Positions 29,552 to 39,475 of a DNA stretch of 41,005 nt are shown in pieces. This stretch comes from Bacillota bacterium (GTDB lineage: Bacteria > Bacillota > Clostridia > Lachnospirales > Lachnospiraceae): NCBI GenBank assembly GCA_023399455.1, contig JAEWPN010000177.1:1-41005 (forward strand), in the 5' to 3' direction. How positions within the stretch are numbered: the stretch's first letter is position 1; each line of letters begins with the position of its first letter. The notes beneath the pieces are model-generated. The model searched no databases, was not told the DNA's origin, and was given only the letters and a program-made list of their open reading frames with translations. The translations under genes and the position numbers were made by a program.

Positions 29552-32004
29552 TGCAGTCACAGTTTACGGATAAGGCGAAAGCCGCTCTTGTGCTGGCGGA
29601 GAAGACCGCGGCAAGTTTAAAGCAAGGGTATGTGGGAACGGAACATATTTTAGCAGGTCTGTTAAAGGAAAAGACGGGCGTTGCGGCGAGGATTCTTTCG
29701 GAGAACGGATTGGAGGAGAACCAGCTTATGGAGATGATCAGAGATCTGATCGCTCCGGAGGGCGGTATACAGATAAAGGACAGAGACGGCTATTCACCTC
29801 GTGCAACGAAGGTGTTGGAGGAATCGCATAGACAGGCAGACCGCTTCGGTCTGGAGAGAACTGGAACCGAGCATATTCTGCTGGCGCTGATTAAAGAGGG
29901 GGATAATGTGGCGGTAAGGCTTTTGAATACGCTTGGAATATCCGCCCAGAAGGTATATGTGGACGCTTTGATCGCCATGGGGGCGGATGGAGCGCTTTAT
30001 AAGGAGGATCTTGCGAAAAAACAAAGCGGCAAGAAAAAAGGCGGAGCCTCGGTGCTGGAACAGTATAGCAGGGATTTGACGGCACTTGCCGGGAAGGGAG
30101 AATTGGATCCCGTAATCGGGCGGGAGGAAGAAATTGGAAGAGTTATTCAGATACTCAGCAGAAGAATGAAGAATAATCCTTGTCTGATCGGCGAGCCGGG
30201 AGTAGGTAAGACGGCGGTGGTAGAAGGGCTGGCTCTTCGCATCGTGTCGGGAGAGGTGCCCTTCACCGTACAAAATAAGAGGGTACTTACGCTGGATTTG
30301 TCGGGCATGGTGGCAGGCAGCAAGTACCGCGGGGAATTCGAAGAGAGAATTAAGAAAGTAATTAAAGAAGTTATCGATGACGGCAATGTCATTCTCTTTC
30401 TGGACGAAATGCACACGATCATCGGTGCAGGAGGTGCGGAGGGTGCAATCGACGCGTCCAATATACTAAAGCCTTCCCTGGCCAGAGGCGAGATTCAGTT
30501 AATAGGCGCGACCACAATTGCCGAATATAGAAAATATGTGGAAAAAGATGCAGCCTTGGAGAGAAGGTTCCAGCCGATAAACGTAGAGGAGCCGACGGAA
30601 GAGGAGGCGGTACGCATCTTGAAGGGTGTGGTAGGAAAATATAAGGAGCATCACAGAGTAACGATTCTCGATGAAGCGATAGAAGCGGCGGTGCAGCTTT
30701 CCGGCAGGTATATCAACGATAGGAATCTGCCTGATAAAGCCATAGATTTAATCGATGAAGCGGCGGCTGCGGTGCGGCTTAAGACGATGCATATACCGGA
30801 TAAGATGAAAGAATTGTCGGAGCAGATTGCGAAAATAGACGTGCAGATCGAGCGTTCTGTGCGGGCAGAGGCGTTCAGCCAGGCAGGAGAGCTTAAGCGC
30901 AGTCAGGATGCTTTGCTTAAGAAATATGAGAAGATGAAGAGCCGGTTCGATTCGGAACAAGCGGATAAAAGATATGTGGTAGGAGAAAATGAAATTGCCG
31001 AGGTTGTTTCCATGTGGACGAAGATTCCGGTAAAGAAGCTGGCGGAAAAGGAAAGTGAGCGTCTGCTAAAGCTGGAATCCATTCTTCACAAACGGGTAAT
31101 CGGACAGGAGGAAGCGGTATCTGCGGTGGCGAAGGCGATGCGCAGAGGACGAGTGGGCTTACAGGATCCTAACAGACCTATCGGTTCCTTCTTATTCCTT
31201 GGTCCCACGGGTGTAGGAAAGACGGAGCTTAGCAAAGCGCTGGCCGAGGCGATGTTCGGCTCGGAGAATTCCCTTATCCGCGTAGATATGTCGGAATATA
31301 TGGAGGGACACTCCGTATCGAAGATGATAGGTTCTCCTCCGGGATACGTAGGCTTTGACGAAGGAGGACAGCTCAGCGAGAAGGTGAGACGCAATCCGTA
31401 TTCAGTAGTGTTGTTCGATGAGATTGAAAAGGCACATCCCGACGTATTCAACATTCTTCTTCAAGTGCTCGACGACGGACATATTACAGATGCCAAGGGG
31501 CGTAAGGTGAGCTTTAAGAATACGATACTCATCATGACTTCTAACGCAGGTGCTCAGAGGATAATCGATCCAAAGAATTTGGGTTTTTCTTCCCAGACGG
31601 ATGAGAAACAGAATTATGAAAAGATGAAATCCGGCGTAATGGAGGAAGTGAAAAGGCTTTTCAAACCGGAGTTCATTAACCGTATCGATGAGATCATGGT
31701 GTTCCATCCTTTGAATAAAGACAATATGAAACAGATTATTACCTTGCTGTCAGCAAATCTAAGAAACAGGTGCAAGGCGCAGATGGATATCAATCTTACC
31801 ATCGCTCCTGCTTTAAAGGAATATATTGTGGAGAAACATTCCGATTATAAGATGGGAGCGAGACCGTTAAAGCGTGCGATTCAGACGGTGATAGAGGACC
31901 GGCTTGCGGAGGAAATCCTTGCGGGAAGAATAAAGTCGGGAGATAACGTGACTGCAGGAGTAAAAGACGGAAAGGCTTCCTTTAGAGTAAAAAAAGAATC
32001 TTAA
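29551..32004 (+). CDS. clpC: ATP-dependent Clp protease ATPase subunit ClpC
   Basis: The ~817-residue AAA+ unfoldase has an N-terminal Clp_N repeat pair (about 1-145), AAA1 with GEPGVGKTA and LDEMHTIIG, a ClpC-type middle region (about 410-480) including a UVR-like helical pair, AAA2 with GPTGVGKTE and [10 protein letters not shown], and a D2-small domain. An LGF loop (PKNLGFSS) for ClpP docking is visible. It feeds damaged proteins to ClpP. GGAGG lies nine bases before the ATG at 29551. It is coupled to the GntR gene; ctsR, mcsA and mcsB are absent here. Confidence 0.95.
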   Translation: MQSQFTDKAKAALVLAEKTAASLKQGYVGTEHILAGLLKEKTGVAARILSENGLEENQLMEMIRDLIAPEGGIQIKDRDGYSPRATKVLEESHRQADRFGLERTGTEHILLALIKEGDNVAVRLLNTLGISAQKVYVDALIAMGADGALYKEDLAKKQSGKKKGGASVLEQYSRDLTALAGKGELDPVIGREEEIGRVIQILSRRMKNNPCLIGEPGVGKTAVVEGLALRIVSGEVPFTVQNKRVLTLDLSGMVAGSKYRGEFEERIKKVIKEVIDDGNVILFLDEMHTIIGAGGAEGAIDASNILKPSLARGEIQLIGATTIAEYRKYVEKDAALERRFQPINVEEPTEEEAVRILKGVVGKYKEHHRVTILDEAIEAAVQLSGRYINDRNLPDKAIDLIDEAAAAVRLKTMHIPDKMKELSEQIAKIDVQIERSVRAEAFSQAGELKRSQDALLKKYEKMKSRFDSEQADKRYVVGENEIAEVVSMWTKIPVKKLAEKESERLLKLESILHKRVIGQEEAVSAVAKAMRRGRVGLQDPNRPIGSFLFLGPTGVGKTELSKALAEAMFGSENSLIRVDMSEYMEGHSVSKMIGSPPGYVGFDEGGQLSEKVRRNPYSVVLFDEIEKAHPDVFNILLQVLDDGHITDAKGRKVSFKNTILIMTSNAGAQRIIDPKNLGFSSQTDEKQNYEKMKSGVMEEVKRLFKPEFINRIDEIMVFHPLNKDNMKQIITLLSANLRNRCKAQMDINLTIAPALKEYIVEKHSDYKMGARPLKRAIQTVIEDRLAEEILAGRIKSGDNVTAGVKDGKASFRVKKES

Positions 32005-32116
32005 ATCGGAACTTTTAGTGGATTAAATATGAAAAATATATTATACTGATAGTAAGAATAAGATGCTGAAAAAGTGTCATATTATGCGAAGGAAGGAACT
32101 TAGGAGGACGTAAGAA

Positions 32117-32527
32117 ATGGCAGTGGTGGAAGAATTACTTCGCTCGGAAGGCGAAGGAGCAATCAGTTTTGGCAACCACAAACTGGAGAAAAAAGCGAAG
32201 CTGGAGGATTTCGAGTGCGGCGGTGACCTGCTGAAGGTCAAGACGTACAGAACCATGACGAAGCTTGAGAAGAACGGAATGTTTGTATATGAATCGGTAC
32301 CGGGAACGAGTGTAACCGATTTTAAGGAAACGCAGGATGGCATTAACTTTAACGTAGAAGGAGATGAAGACGCACAGATTACTGTAGGTCTTCAGGACGA
32401 AACAGAATACGAGGTTTTTATAAATAACGAAAGTATTGGTAAGATGAGTACGAATTTAGGCGGTAAGCTGAATTTAAGCGTGGAACTTGCAGGTGTTGGA
32501 GAAGTAAATGTCAGAGTAGCAAAATAG
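32117..32527 (+). CDS. Conserved small protein ('endosialidase'-type label)
   Basis: The 136-residue protein is beta-rich and acidic, with KLEKNGMFVYESVPGTSVTDF in the middle and EVFINNESIGKMSTNLGGKL near the end. No signal peptide or membrane segment. I recall similar Lachnospiraceae proteins carrying the label endosialidase, but nothing in the sequence supports sialidase activity: no Asp-box or catalytic cluster is visible. AGGAGG lies upstream of the ATG, and a strong terminator follows. Role unknown. Confidence 0.65.
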   Translation: MAVVEELLRSEGEGAISFGNHKLEKKAKLEDFECGGDLLKVKTYRTMTKLEKNGMFVYESVPGTSVTDFKETQDGINFNVEGDEDAQITVGLQDETEYEVFINNESIGKMSTNLGGKLNLSVELAGVGEVNVRVAK

Positions 32528-32535
32528 AAGAAACG

Positions 32536-32572
32536 AAAAACGGGACGGTCATTTTGTGAAAGTCCCGTTTTT
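32536..32572 (+). terminator. Terminator before radA
   Basis: AAAAACGGGAC (32536-32546) pairs with GTCCCGTTTTT (32562-32572). The 11-base perfect stem ends in T residues. It closes the preceding gene and separates radA. Confidence 0.88.
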
Positions 32573-32611
32573 ATGTAATTAGGAAAGGTAATAGGAAATT
32601 AAGGGGTAAGT

Positions 32612-33988
32612 ATGGCAAAGAGTAAGAACGGGACAGTATTTTTTTGTCAGGAATGTGGTTATGAATCGTCGAAATGGATGGGACAGTGTCCCGGATGCAA
32701 GGCTTGGAATACTTTTGCGGAAGAACGGGTAACTATAAGTACGAAGGGAAGCGGGAGTTTCTCGAAAGCGGGAAGCAGTGTGAAACGGGCGGAGCCAGCC
32801 AGGCTGTCGGAGGTGTCCTTAGGCGGTGAGGAGAGAATCGGCACACGGATAGAAGAACTGGATAGGGTACTTGGAGGCGGCATTGTGCCGGGCTCCCTCA
32901 CTCTGGTAGGAGGAGATCCGGGAATCGGTAAGTCCACTCTCTTGCTTCAGGTATGCCAGAAGTTGGCCGGAGCCGGCAGAAAGGTATTGTATCTGTCCGG
33001 AGAGGAATCATTGCGCCAGATTAAGATACGGGCCAACAGAATCGGAGAATTCAACGACAACCTTCTGCTCCTGTGCGAGACGAATCTATACGTTATCGAG
33101 GAGACCTTAAAGGCAATGAGGCCCGATGTGGCGGTCATTGATTCCATTCAGACCATGTACAGCGAGGATGTATCGTCGGCGCCGGGAAGCGTGTCTCAGG
33201 TAAGGGAGGCAACAAATATTTTCCTTCAATTGGCGAAAGGGATGAATATATCTATATTTCTTGTAGGACATGTGACCAAGGAGGGAACGGTGGCAGGCCC
33301 CAGAGTGTTAGAGCATATGGTAGATACGGTGCTCTATTTCGAAGGGGACAGGCATGCTTCCTACCGGATACTTCGCGGGGTGAAGAACCGGTTCGGCTCC
33401 ACCAATGAAATCGGAGTGTTTGAAATGAGGGAAGAAGGACTGATAGAGGTCATGAACCCATCAGAATTCATGTTAAACGGCAGGCCTGAGGACGCCAGCG
33501 GCTCGGTGGTGGCATGCTCTATGGAAGGGACCAGACCGATACTGATAGAGATACAGGCTTTGGTATGCGGGAGCAATTTCGGTATTCCGAGGCGTCAGGC
33601 GATCGGCACGGATTTCAACCGGGTGAATCTGTTGATGGCGGTGCTGGAAAAGCGGGTTGGTCTGCAAATGTCAGGCTGCGACGCTTATGTGAATCTGGCA
33701 GGAGGAATCAAGATCGTAGAACCGGCTATTGATTTGGGAATCGTGCTGGCCATCGTTTCCAGCTTTAGGAACCGGGCCATCGACAGCAAGGTAATTGCTT
33801 TTGGTGAAGTTGGACTAAGCGGAGAGGTAAGGGCTGTGAGCATGGCGAGGCAGCGGGTTCAGGAGGCTAAGAAGCTGGGATTTACCACTTGTATTCTGCC
33901 TGCGGTCTGTATGGAGGGTTTAAGCGAAGAAAAGGATATGAAGGTGATCGGTGTAAGGAGTGTACGAGACGCTATCGACCTCATATAA
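32612..33988 (+). CDS. radA: DNA repair protein RadA/Sms
   Basis: The 458-residue branch-migration helicase has a C4 zinc finger (CQECGYESSKWMGQCPGC, residues about 11-28), a RecA-like core with Walker A GGDPGIGKSTLL (near 100), the RadA-specific KNRFGSTNEIGVF motif (about 256-268), and a C-terminal LonC-like domain (from about 300, with AGGIKIVEPAIDLGIVLAI). It processes recombination intermediates. The clpC-then-radA order resembles Bacillus. The weak GGGG ribosome site precedes the ATG. Confidence 0.95.
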   Translation: MAKSKNGTVFFCQECGYESSKWMGQCPGCKAWNTFAEERVTISTKGSGSFSKAGSSVKRAEPARLSEVSLGGEERIGTRIEELDRVLGGGIVPGSLTLVGGDPGIGKSTLLLQVCQKLAGAGRKVLYLSGEESLRQIKIRANRIGEFNDNLLLLCETNLYVIEETLKAMRPDVAVIDSIQTMYSEDVSSAPGSVSQVREATNIFLQLAKGMNISIFLVGHVTKEGTVAGPRVLEHMVDTVLYFEGDRHASYRILRGVKNRFGSTNEIGVFEMREEGLIEVMNPSEFMLNGRPEDASGSVVACSMEGTRPILIEIQALVCGSNFGIPRRQAIGTDFNRVNLLMAVLEKRVGLQMSGCDAYVNLAGGIKIVEPAIDLGIVLAIVSSFRNRAIDSKVIAFGEVGLSGEVRAVSMARQRVQEAKKLGFTTCILPAVCMEGLSEEKDMKVIGVRSVRDAIDLI

Positions 33989-34029
33989 AATGTATGAAAT
34001 TATTGTAGATATACCGGAGAGCTTGGACA

Positions 34030-35775
34030 ATGAAGAAGTTATTGATTTATCTTAAGGATTATAAAAAAGAAACAGTATTGGCTCCGCTTTTTAAGATGCT
34101 GGAGGCATCCTTTGAGCTTCTGGTGCCGTTAGTTATGGCGGCGATCATCGATACGGGGATCGCGCAGGGAGACAAAGGATATATTGTCAGGATGTGCCTG
34201 ATCATGGTGGCTCTGGGAGTCATCGGACTGGTATGTTCTGTCACCGCACAGTATTATTCCGCCAAGGCGGCGGTGGGTTTTTCTGCCGGATTGAAGCATG
34301 AGCTGTTTAAGCACATTCAAAAGCTGTCCTTTACAGAGATGGACGAAATAGGGACCTCTACGCTGATTACCAGAATGACAAACGATGTGAATCTGCTGCA
34401 GTCAGGAGTGAATCTGGTATTGCGCCTCTTTTTGCGCTCCCCTTTTATCGTGTTCGGCGCTATGGTGATGGCATTTACCATTGACGGCAAGGCGGCACTG
34501 ATTTTTGTAATAACTATCCTTCTGCTCAGTGCCGTCGTTTTTGGTATCATGCTCGTAAGCATGCCATTGTATAAGAAGGTGCAGGCGGGACTGGATAGAA
34601 TTCTCGGTATTACGAGGGAGAACCTTACAGGTGTGAGAGTAATACGTGCTTTCAACAAGGAGGCAGCGGAGATAGCGCGCTTTGAAGGAGAAAACGAAGT
34701 GCTGACAAGGATGCAGCAGTTTGTAGGAAAGATCTCCGCCTTGATGAATCCGGTGACCTATGTCATTATAAACGGTGCGCTGATCGTGCTCATATGGACG
34801 GGGGCTCTTCGTGTGGACGGCGGTTATATTACGCAGGGAGAGGTAGTTGCGCTGGTAAATTACATGTCTCAGATATTGGTTGAGCTCATTAAACTCGCCA
34901 ATCTGATCATAACCATAACGAGGGCTTTCGCCAGTGCTAACCGGATTGCAGCCGTATTCGAGATGAAATCCAGCTTAGTATCGCCTGAGAGAGAAAATGA
35001 AACCGAATTGGTTCATGGAGATGGAAACGATGACATTGCGGTTTCTTTCGAGCATGTCTGTCTGTCCTATAAAAATGCCGGAGCGGAAGCTCTGACGGAT
35101 ATTGATTTTAAGGTAAAAAGAGGGCAGACGGTAGGAATCATAGGCGGTACAGGCTCAGGAAAATCTTCTTTGGTTAATATGATCCCCCGATTTTATGATG
35201 CGACCGGCGGATGCGTAAGGATAGACGGAGTGGATGTAAAAGACTATCCGTTAGACGTGCTGCGTTCCAAAATAGGCATCGTCATGCAAAAAGCGGTGCT
35301 GTTCAAAGGAACCATAAGGGAAAATGTACAGTGGGGCAAGGAGAATGCTTCGGAGGAGGAAGTCCTTCGGGCGTTAGAAATCGCACAGGCGAAGGAATTC
35401 GCCACGGAAAAGGCAGGAGGACTGGACGCCAAAGTATCGCAGGAGGGCAAGAATTTCTCAGGGGGGCAGAAACAGCGCCTTACCATTGCCAGAGCGTTAG
35501 TGAGAAAACCGAAAATACTTATATTGGACGACAGCGCCTCTGCGCTGGACTTCGCCACTGATGCCAGACTGCGTCAAGAAATACGCAATATGGAAGAGGA
35601 TATGACGGTCTTTATCGTATCTCAGCGAGCCGCATCTATCCGTTATGCGGATTTTATCGTGGTTATGGAAGACGGTGAAGTGGCGGGAATCGGAACGCAT
35701 GAGGAATTAGTAAATAGCTGCAATGTCTACAAGGAAATTTATGATTCGCAGTTTAAGAAGGAGGAGAGGGCATGA
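34030..35775 (+). CDS. ABC exporter half-subunit with degenerate ATP site
   Basis: The 581-residue half-transporter has about six membrane helices (1-320) and an ABC ATPase (about 335-575): Walker A GGTGSGKSSL, signature FSGGQKQRL and Walker B ILILDDSASALD. The position after Walker B is Asp, not Glu, and the H-loop reads VSQRAAS with Gln in place of His. This is the noncanonical partner of heterodimeric exporters such as TM287/288. The substrate is unknown (lipid, peptide or drug). GGAG lies about 10 bases upstream. Its end overlaps the second subunit by ATGA. Confidence 0.92.
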   Translation: MKKLLIYLKDYKKETVLAPLFKMLEASFELLVPLVMAAIIDTGIAQGDKGYIVRMCLIMVALGVIGLVCSVTAQYYSAKAAVGFSAGLKHELFKHIQKLSFTEMDEIGTSTLITRMTNDVNLLQSGVNLVLRLFLRSPFIVFGAMVMAFTIDGKAALIFVITILLLSAVVFGIMLVSMPLYKKVQAGLDRILGITRENLTGVRVIRAFNKEAAEIARFEGENEVLTRMQQFVGKISALMNPVTYVIINGALIVLIWTGALRVDGGYITQGEVVALVNYMSQILVELIKLANLIITITRAFASANRIAAVFEMKSSLVSPERENETELVHGDGNDDIAVSFEHVCLSYKNAGAEALTDIDFKVKRGQTVGIIGGTGSGKSSLVNMIPRFYDATGGCVRIDGVDVKDYPLDVLRSKIGIVMQKAVLFKGTIRENVQWGKENASEEEVLRALEIAQAKEFATEKAGGLDAKVSQEGKNFSGGQKQRLTIARALVRKPKILILDDSASALDFATDARLRQEIRNMEEDMTVFIVSQRAASIRYADFIVVMEDGEVAGIGTHEELVNSCNVYKEIYDSQFKKEERA

Positions 35776-37523
35776 ACAACGGCGGCGTAAGTCAAAAGGA
35801 GACTCTCTTCAAGGTACTTCGATATATAAAAAAGTATTGGTTTTATTTGGGTATGTCCGTATTCATGGCGTCTGTCAGCGTGGCGCTCACGTTATACGTG
35901 CCGATTCTTACCGGCGATGCGATCGACCTTATCATCGATAAAGGGTTGGTGGACTTCGCCGGCATTCTGGTGCTTCTTTATCGCATGGCTGCAGCGATTA
36001 TATTCACGGCGATAGCGCAGTGGATCATGAATGTATGCAATAATAAAATGACATTCGGAATTGTGAAGGACATGAGGGATGAAGCATTTAAAAAAATTGA
36101 AGTTTTACCCCTTAAATATATAGATTCCCGTTCCTACGGGGAGGTGGTCAGCAGAGTGATTGCCGACGTAGATCAGTTGGCGGACGGCCTGCTCATGGGA
36201 TTCACCCAGTTGTTTACCGGAGTGATTACGATTCTCGGCACATTGATTATTATGTTAACTATAGATGTGGGAATTACGGCGATAGTCGTATTGCTCACCC
36301 CGGTTTCCTTTCTGGTAGCTAATTTTATCGCGAAGAAGACTTACCGTATGTTTAAGCTTCAATCGGAGACGAGAGGAGAGCAGACGGCATTAATTGATGA
36401 AATGGTGGGCAGTCAGAGGGTGGTACAGGCCTTCGGACACGAAGAGAAGGCACTTAAGCAGTTCGATGAAGTCAACGAAAGATTAAGGGAGGCTTCATTA
36501 AAGGCGATCTTCTTCTCATCTATCACTAATCCGGCAACACGTTTTGTGAACAGCATAGTATATACGGGGGTGGGAATTACAGGAGCGATTTTGGCCATTG
36601 CAGGAGGGATAAGTATAGGGCAGCTTGTATGCCTCCTTACCTATGCGAATCAGTATACGAAGCCCTTCAATGAAATCTCGGGAGTGGTTACGGAGCTGCA
36701 AAATGCTCTCGCATGTGCGGGAAGGATATTGGAGCTTATCGAGGAGGAACCGCAGATACCAGAGGCAGACGATGCGGCAGTGCTTTTGGATGTTGAGGGA
36801 AATGTTTCTCTCTCCGAGGTGTATTTCTCCTATACTCCTGAACAGAAATTGATTCAGAATTTTAATCTTCATGTGAGGCCGGGACAGCGGGTGGCAATCG
36901 TGGGTCCTACCGGTTGCGGAAAAACCACGGTTATCAATCTGCTGATGCGTTTTTATGATGTGGACAGCGGAAAGATACAGGTAGAGGGAAAGGATATCCG
37001 CCATGTGACGAGGATGAGCCTTCGCACCTCCTATGGTATGGTGCTTCAGGATACTTGGCTGAAGGCGGGAACGGTTCGGGAAAATATAGTAATGGGAAAG
37101 CCTGAGGCCACAGACGAGGAAATTATCGCGGCGGCGAAGGCAGCCCATGCCCACAGCTTTATTAAGAGGCTGCCGGAGGGCTATGATACTGTGATTACGG
37201 AGGCAGGAGGAAATCTCTCCGGGGGACAGAAGCAGCTTCTATGTATTGCAAGAGTCATGCTCTGTCAGCCGAATATGCTCATTTTGGATGAAGCCACTTC
37301 CTCTATCGATACGAGGACGGAGCTTAAGATCCAGAACGCATTTGCAAAGCTGATGGAGGGAAGGACCAGTTTTATCGTGGCGCATAGGCTTTCGACGATA
37401 AAGGAGGCCGACATCATTCTGGTGATGAAAGACGGCGATATCATAGAACAAGGAAATCATGAAACGCTGTTGGCGGCCGAAGGATTTTATGCAAAGCTCT
37501 ATAACAGTCAATTTGCTTTGTAG
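35772..37523 (+). CDS. ABC exporter half-subunit with canonical ATP site
   Basis: The 583-residue partner has six membrane helices in 1-330 and a complete ATPase: GPTGCGKTTV, LSGGQKQLL, LILDEATSSID with the catalytic Glu, and VAHRLSTI with the switch His. It should form a heterodimer with the preceding protein, this subunit carrying out most hydrolysis. GGAGGAG-type sequence lies just before the ATG, inside the first gene. The EamA transporter gene follows after a short gap with no terminator. Confidence 0.93.
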   Translation: MNNGGVSQKETLFKVLRYIKKYWFYLGMSVFMASVSVALTLYVPILTGDAIDLIIDKGLVDFAGILVLLYRMAAAIIFTAIAQWIMNVCNNKMTFGIVKDMRDEAFKKIEVLPLKYIDSRSYGEVVSRVIADVDQLADGLLMGFTQLFTGVITILGTLIIMLTIDVGITAIVVLLTPVSFLVANFIAKKTYRMFKLQSETRGEQTALIDEMVGSQRVVQAFGHEEKALKQFDEVNERLREASLKAIFFSSITNPATRFVNSIVYTGVGITGAILAIAGGISIGQLVCLLTYANQYTKPFNEISGVVTELQNALACAGRILELIEEEPQIPEADDAAVLLDVEGNVSLSEVYFSYTPEQKLIQNFNLHVRPGQRVAIVGPTGCGKTTVINLLMRFYDVDSGKIQVEGKDIRHVTRMSLRTSYGMVLQDTWLKAGTVRENIVMGKPEATDEEIIAAAKAAHAHSFIKRLPEGYDTVITEAGGNLSGGQKQLLCIARVMLCQPNMLILDEATSSIDTRTELKIQNAFAKLMEGRTSFIVAHRLSTIKEADIILVMKDGDIIEQGNHETLLAAEGFYAKLYNSQFAL

Positions 37524-37543
37524 GGAAAGGCATGGTTATTAAT

Positions 37544-38440
37544 ATGTGGCTTATTTATGCGTTGTGTTCCGCGGGCTTCGCAGGAATAACTTCGATACTC
37601 GCTAAAATAGGCATTAGGGATACGGACTCGAATCTGGCAACGGCCATCCGTACGGTTGTAATTTTGCTGTTTTCATGGCTGATGGTATTTCTCGTAGGAT
37701 CGCAGGATACAATTTCACAGATCAGCGCTAAGACATTCACCTTTCTCGTGCTGTCGGGCATCGCTACGGGCTGTTCGTGGCTCTGTTATTTTGCGGCGCT
37801 GCGTTATGGAGAGGTCCACAAGGTCATGGCAATCGACAAGGCCAGCATTATACTCACCTTACTGCTCGCTTTTCTCATTTTGGGAGAAGCTCTTACATCG
37901 TTAAAAATAGTGTCCATGGCGGTAATCGTTGGGGGCACCTATATGATGATGGAGAGGAAGAATGCGAAGAAAGGAAATATAAAAGAGAGAGAAGTAACGC
38001 CGGAAAAGAAAAGGGGCGGGATGAAGTGGCTGACCTATGCCATATTGTCTGCAATATTTGCCAGCTTTACGGCGATTCTCGGTAAAATCGGCATAGACGG
38101 AGTAGAATCGAATCTGGGAACGGCTATTCGCACCGTAGTAGTTCTCATTATGGCGTGGCTTGTAGTATTTGCAGGAAAAAAACAGAACGGACTTAAGCGC
38201 ATTGATAAAAAGAGTTGGGTGTTCATCTGTCTGTCCGGTATTACTACGGGCCTTTCCTGGCTTTGTTATTATAAGGCGCTGCAAAAGGGAGAGGCGGGTA
38301 TCGTAGTGTTGGTGGACCGCCTTAGTATCGTAGTTACCGTAGGTCTTTCGTGTATGATTCTGAAGGAGAAGCTCACAAAGAAATCGGCTGCCGGTTTGGC
38401 GATTATAACAGCGGGCATCCTCCTTTTGCTGATAAAATAA
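37544..38440 (+). CDS. EamA/DMT family transporter with duplicated halves
   Basis: The roughly 298-residue protein has ten membrane helices in two EamA domains with a charged linker (about 138-165). The halves are unusually alike: LAKIGIRDTDSNLATAIRT against LGKIGIDGVESNLGTAIRT, and GIATGCSWLCYFAAL against GITTGLSWLCYYKAL. The family exports small metabolites. ATG 37544 is preferred; an ATG 12 bases upstream (37532) sits one base after GAAAGG, the pattern shared with three other genes. It ends six bases from the convergent lspA gene. Confidence 0.85.
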   Translation: MWLIYALCSAGFAGITSILAKIGIRDTDSNLATAIRTVVILLFSWLMVFLVGSQDTISQISAKTFTFLVLSGIATGCSWLCYFAALRYGEVHKVMAIDKASIILTLLLAFLILGEALTSLKIVSMAVIVGGTYMMMERKNAKKGNIKEREVTPEKKRGGMKWLTYAILSAIFASFTAILGKIGIDGVESNLGTAIRTVVVLIMAWLVVFAGKKQNGLKRIDKKSWVFICLSGITTGLSWLCYYKALQKGEAGIVVLVDRLSIVVTVGLSCMILKEKLTKKSAAGLAIITAGILLLLIK

Positions 38441-38446
38441 GTACAA

Positions 38447-38968
38447 TTATTTGTCCGAAGCCTTTCCAAATAAAAAGCTAAGCTCATCATCCTTGTAATA
38501 GAAGAAGCAAATAATGCAAAGCAGTACCATTCCTACGCTTACATAACAGTCTGCAACGTTGAACTTGGGAAAATTGATGGGAACAAAATAGATGAAGTCC
38601 ACTACATAGCCATTTTTTATCCTGTCTATCAGATTTCCGATTCCGCCGTTTATAACGAGAAGAAACGTGAGACGCATGATATGAAATCGCCTTCCTTCCG
38701 GAACCTGAAAATATTTCCAAATGATGAAGAGCATAACGCAGGACGTCAGGGTGATGAGGAACCCCTGCTTGCCAAGAAAGGAGCTGAACGCCGCCCCGGT
38801 ATTTTCTAAATAAGAAAATTCCAGTATACCGGGAATGAGTGCGAAATCCGCTTGTTCTTTCAAATTTTTAACAGCGAGAAACTTAGTGAACTGGTCAAGG
38901 CCTATAAGCAGGGCGATGCTCAAAATCAATATGAGGGCAGGTATGGTTTTTTTAGATATATTTTTCAT
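38447..38968 (-). CDS. lspA: Lipoprotein signal peptidase (signal peptidase II)
   Basis: The roughly 173-residue membrane protease cleaves lipoprotein signal peptides. It has four membrane helices, the early LDQFTKFLAV aspartate, NTGAAFS, and catalytic aspartates in NLIDRI and FNVADCYVS. It would mature the TPR lipoprotein seen here. Three in-frame ATGs exist (39004, 38980, 38968). GAAAGG lies two bases before the 38980 ATG and 14 before 38968, so 38968 is favoured. Confidence 0.93.
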   Translation of the reverse strand: MKNISKKTIPALILILSIALLIGLDQFTKFLAVKNLKEQADFALIPGILEFSYLENTGAAFSSFLGKQGFLITLTSCVMLFIIWKYFQVPEGRRFHIMRLTFLLVINGGIGNLIDRIKNGYVVDFIYFVPINFPKFNVADCYVSVGMVLLCIICFFYYKDDELSFLFGKASDK

Positions 38969-39212
38969 TTCTATTTTCATATCCTTTCTATAAAAGAATT
39001 TCATATCTTATGTACATTACAAAATCGCATATCATTTATGTTCATAAAAACAAAAAGCTCAGAAATCCGAAACTGGGTGAATTCCTGAAGCAATAAAATC
39101 CTTAAAATAGAATAACATTTTTTCTTTTATAAATCAACCTTGAAGAGATTGCATTTATTTGATATTATTTATTTTATTGTCTAATAATAAATATAAGGAT
39201 TGGTAAAAAATA

Positions 39213-39368
39213 ATGAAATTAAAAATAGTAAAAATTGAGAATCGAATTGTAACATGTGAGAAGGATAAGGATGGTTCTTTCCTTGCTATCGCACGCAGAT
39301 GGTTTGCGGAAGATATCCAGGAAGGGGATACGATTGAAATTGAGAAAAAGACAAGCCTCGATAATTAG
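39213..39368 (+). CDS. DUF3006-like small protein
   Basis: A 51-residue reading frame starts MKLKIVKIENRIVTCEKDKD and ends EGDTIEIEKKTSLDN. The pattern (a beta strand, 'carrying EDIQEGDTIEIE') matches the DUF3006 family of small proteins of unknown role. An AAGGA about 14 bases upstream is a weak ribosome site. It lies alone between lspA and the RpiR regulator, on the opposite strand to lspA. Confidence 0.6.
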   Translation: MKLKIVKIENRIVTCEKDKDGSFLAIARRWFAEDIQEGDTIEIEKKTSLDN

Positions 39369-39475
39369 AATAAAGGACTGGAAGCAGGAATAATACTGTA
39401 GTAATAATTTCTGCCATGAAGTATAATAAAATAATATTGATTACAGCGGATTAACCGATGAATGGGAGCAGACCA

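Noticed and set aside
33990..34055. A 21-residue reading frame overlapping the ABC exporter start
   Set aside because: No ribosome site is visible and the frame could arise by chance; not enough to call a leader peptide.
38437..38452. Terminator between the convergent EamA and lspA genes
   Set aside because: Only an A/T-only six-base stem is present in the six-base gap, too weak to claim.
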